33,452 nt of DNA from contig WTXI01000367.1 in the NCBI GenBank assembly GCA_022376515.1, forward strand, positions 1 through 33,452, given 5' to 3'. Under the pieces are notes generated by a model, which was not told the DNA's origin, made no database searches, and was given only the letters and a program-made list of their open reading frames with translations. Source of the DNA: Lactifluus volemus. Taxonomy: Eukaryota > Basidiomycota > Agaricomycetes > Russulales > Russulaceae. Positions 32,050 through 33,452 of the stretch are shown piece after piece; within the stretch, counting starts at the first letter, position 1; every line of letters starts with the position of its first letter. A program made the position numbers and the translations under genes.

Positions 32050-33452
32050 TGTGGAACTCTTTGGAAAGCATAGCCACCGTGACAGCTTCTCCATTTGTTC
32101 CAAGACCTTCGCGGGTGAACAGCCAATCTTCGTTTGGACACGGCGGTCGTGAGAATCGAAACAGCCTTGAAAAGGTAGACACTCACCACATGGAACCTGC
32201 TTTACCTCCGGATTAGACCTTTGCAAGTGATCCTTTATTCCATCTGGTGACAGGGTTTCCCGTGGCTGTGGATATGAAGGGAAGAGCACCACTGAGATAT
32301 CAATGCCTACATACATTACCATCAAAGATTCCGTCGATCACCTCCAAGTCGTCATCATGAATAAGGATCATATCACAGTCAGGTGCGCGCTGTTCAGTCC
32401 ATATCAGGACCAAATATGTACCCGCAGTAAGGTACAGGCAGGATCTTCAGTACTCACCTCGGCGACATGGTTTAATAGTAGGTGAAGTGGATCCCGATAC
32501 TTTGGAAGTTCAGATGAAGGCTACACGTCAACGTGAAGTACAGCACTTTACTTTTGTAACCATAGGGACCGATGTGGACTCCATCTCCGGCTCACTGTCG
32601 TGCCCGTTTGAGTCGGATGCGTTTCCTGCAGCTCCTCTAAGTTGTCGAGGCAATATCTTGAGGCGGCGAGTGACACGGAAACCTCGAACGAACAGGCACT
32701 GATTCTCGGGTAGGTTCTAACACTGCGTCAGTCTATCGGTCCTTGCCAATACATATATACAAAACTTACCGTCCCGCTAGGGCCACGATTCAACACAACT
32801 CCTGGGGTGGGAATGGATGGGACTTGCCAAGTGACGGTGTCACCAGCTACTTGAGCCCCGAATGATACCGGCGCATCCACTTGGTTCTCAAAGACGACAT
32901 TAGTCGAGGACCTCGCGAGATGACAGCCAGTAACAAAGACGATCTCCTCCATCCGGTCAATTCCCAATCCAAGTCGCTTGGTGAAGCTAAACCAATTGTC
33001 GATATGCTTGATCATCCATCGCCCAAAATCACCCTTTGCAACCGTATCCTCACGTCGGGCGTCCACTGGAAGTGACAATACCGCGCCTCGTTTTCCTTGG
33101 CATAAAAACGAGACGTCGCCACCAGGAGCCACGGTAACCGCAGTGGAACGAAAATGGGTGGAATGAAGCATGCCACTGTCGATATGGTCGACCACATTGG
33201 GAGTAAGGGGCTCGTGATATTCTGGTACACCCAACCTTTGAGATGGATGGTCTGCCGGTAGAAGAGCATTGAAAAGACGGTGGAATTTGCCTACACGTAT
33301 GTAACCAACGTCGCCAACCGTGACGGCGGTATAGAGCTCTCCCGGACTTGGCTCCCACAGGGCATGGCCATAAGAATTACAGTTTATCGCAAGCTGTTCG
33401 CGAAAAATGTCATAATGGCCATGGTCTGAGAGGAGACAAGTTGCTGCGGCGG
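32050..33452 (-). CDS. HYDIF-type agaricomycete family protein, copy 2, 5' end at window edge
   Basis: Paralogue of the gene at 28483-29983. It has HYDIFREQLAI, GHALWEPSPGELY, VGDVGYIRVGKFHRLFNAL, VPEYHEPL, SFLCQGKRGAVLSLPVDARR, MIKHIDNWFSFTKRLGLGI, MEEIVFVTGCH, then PENQCLFVRGFRVTRRLKIL, RQLRGAAGNASD, YRDPLHLLLNHVAE, RAPDCDMILIHDDDLEVIDGI and DHLQRSNPEVKQVP. The obvious ATG (33421-33423 on the complementary strand) is one nucleotide out of frame with HYDIF, whereas copy 1 has ATG in frame at this place. The HYDIF frame stays open to the window edge, so the real start may be outside. The 3' end is not resolved and lies close to the arrestin-like gene. Confidence 0.78.

Noticed and set aside
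31877..32182. Fusion of HYDIF copy 2 with the arrestin-like gene through GTAAGT..TTCAG
   Set aside because: Donor and acceptor motifs are good, but the phases do not lead into the arrestin frame.
1..33452. CRISPR arrays, bacterial operons, rRNA genes, intact transposases
   Set aside because: None seen on either strand; the sequence is clearly eukaryotic nuclear DNA.

Overview
The window reads as nuclear DNA of a filamentous basidiomycete, most likely an agaricomycete close to Rhizoctonia/Ceratobasidiaceae. The signs are genes split by many 45-70 nt GT..AG introns, typical fungal versions of housekeeping proteins, a Crinkler-type effector-like gene, and members of an agaricomycete family I know only as hypothetical. 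No bacterial features were seen. All exon borders were read by eye from splice motifs, frame and family similarity.

Layout. 1-2728 (-): 5' part of an Argonaute gene cut by the window edge, with an apparent frame break. 2729-7701: about 5 kb without a convincing intact gene, but with a small Argonaute exon relic (4253-4281) and degenerate WD40 repeats (about 4330-4850). 7702-13112: a compact block with an unrecognised conserved-looking protein (-), a LEU5-type mitochondrial CoA carrier (-), HOP2 (+, divergent from the carrier) and a MYND zinc-finger protein (-). 14173-15733 (+): indoleamine 2,3-dioxygenase. 16094-16164 (-): tRNA-Cys(GCA). 16165-18396: gene-poor, with a striking 85-nt near-perfect hairpin. 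18397-20838 (-): one or two unrecognised multi-exon genes. 20945-23906 (+): a Crinkler-family gene with tandem N-terminal domains, a P-loop and an in-frame stop. 24075-25204 (-): TFIIF beta subunit. 25513-26066 (-): cytochrome c. 26650-28410 (-): a SUZ-domain gene without a visible R3H domain that runs in frame into a bHLH factor. 28483-33452 (-): two copies of an expanded agaricomycete family with an arrestin-like gene between them.

Functionally, conserved core genes (CYC1, TFG2, HOP2, CoA carrier, IDO) are interleaved with lineage-specific material: Argonaute and its relic, WD40 relics, the Crinkler gene and the tandem family. I do not see one coherent new multi-gene system. The best candidates for something undescribed are the long hairpin, the SUZ-bHLH fusion, the double-headed Crinkler gene and the tandem 'HYDIF' family.
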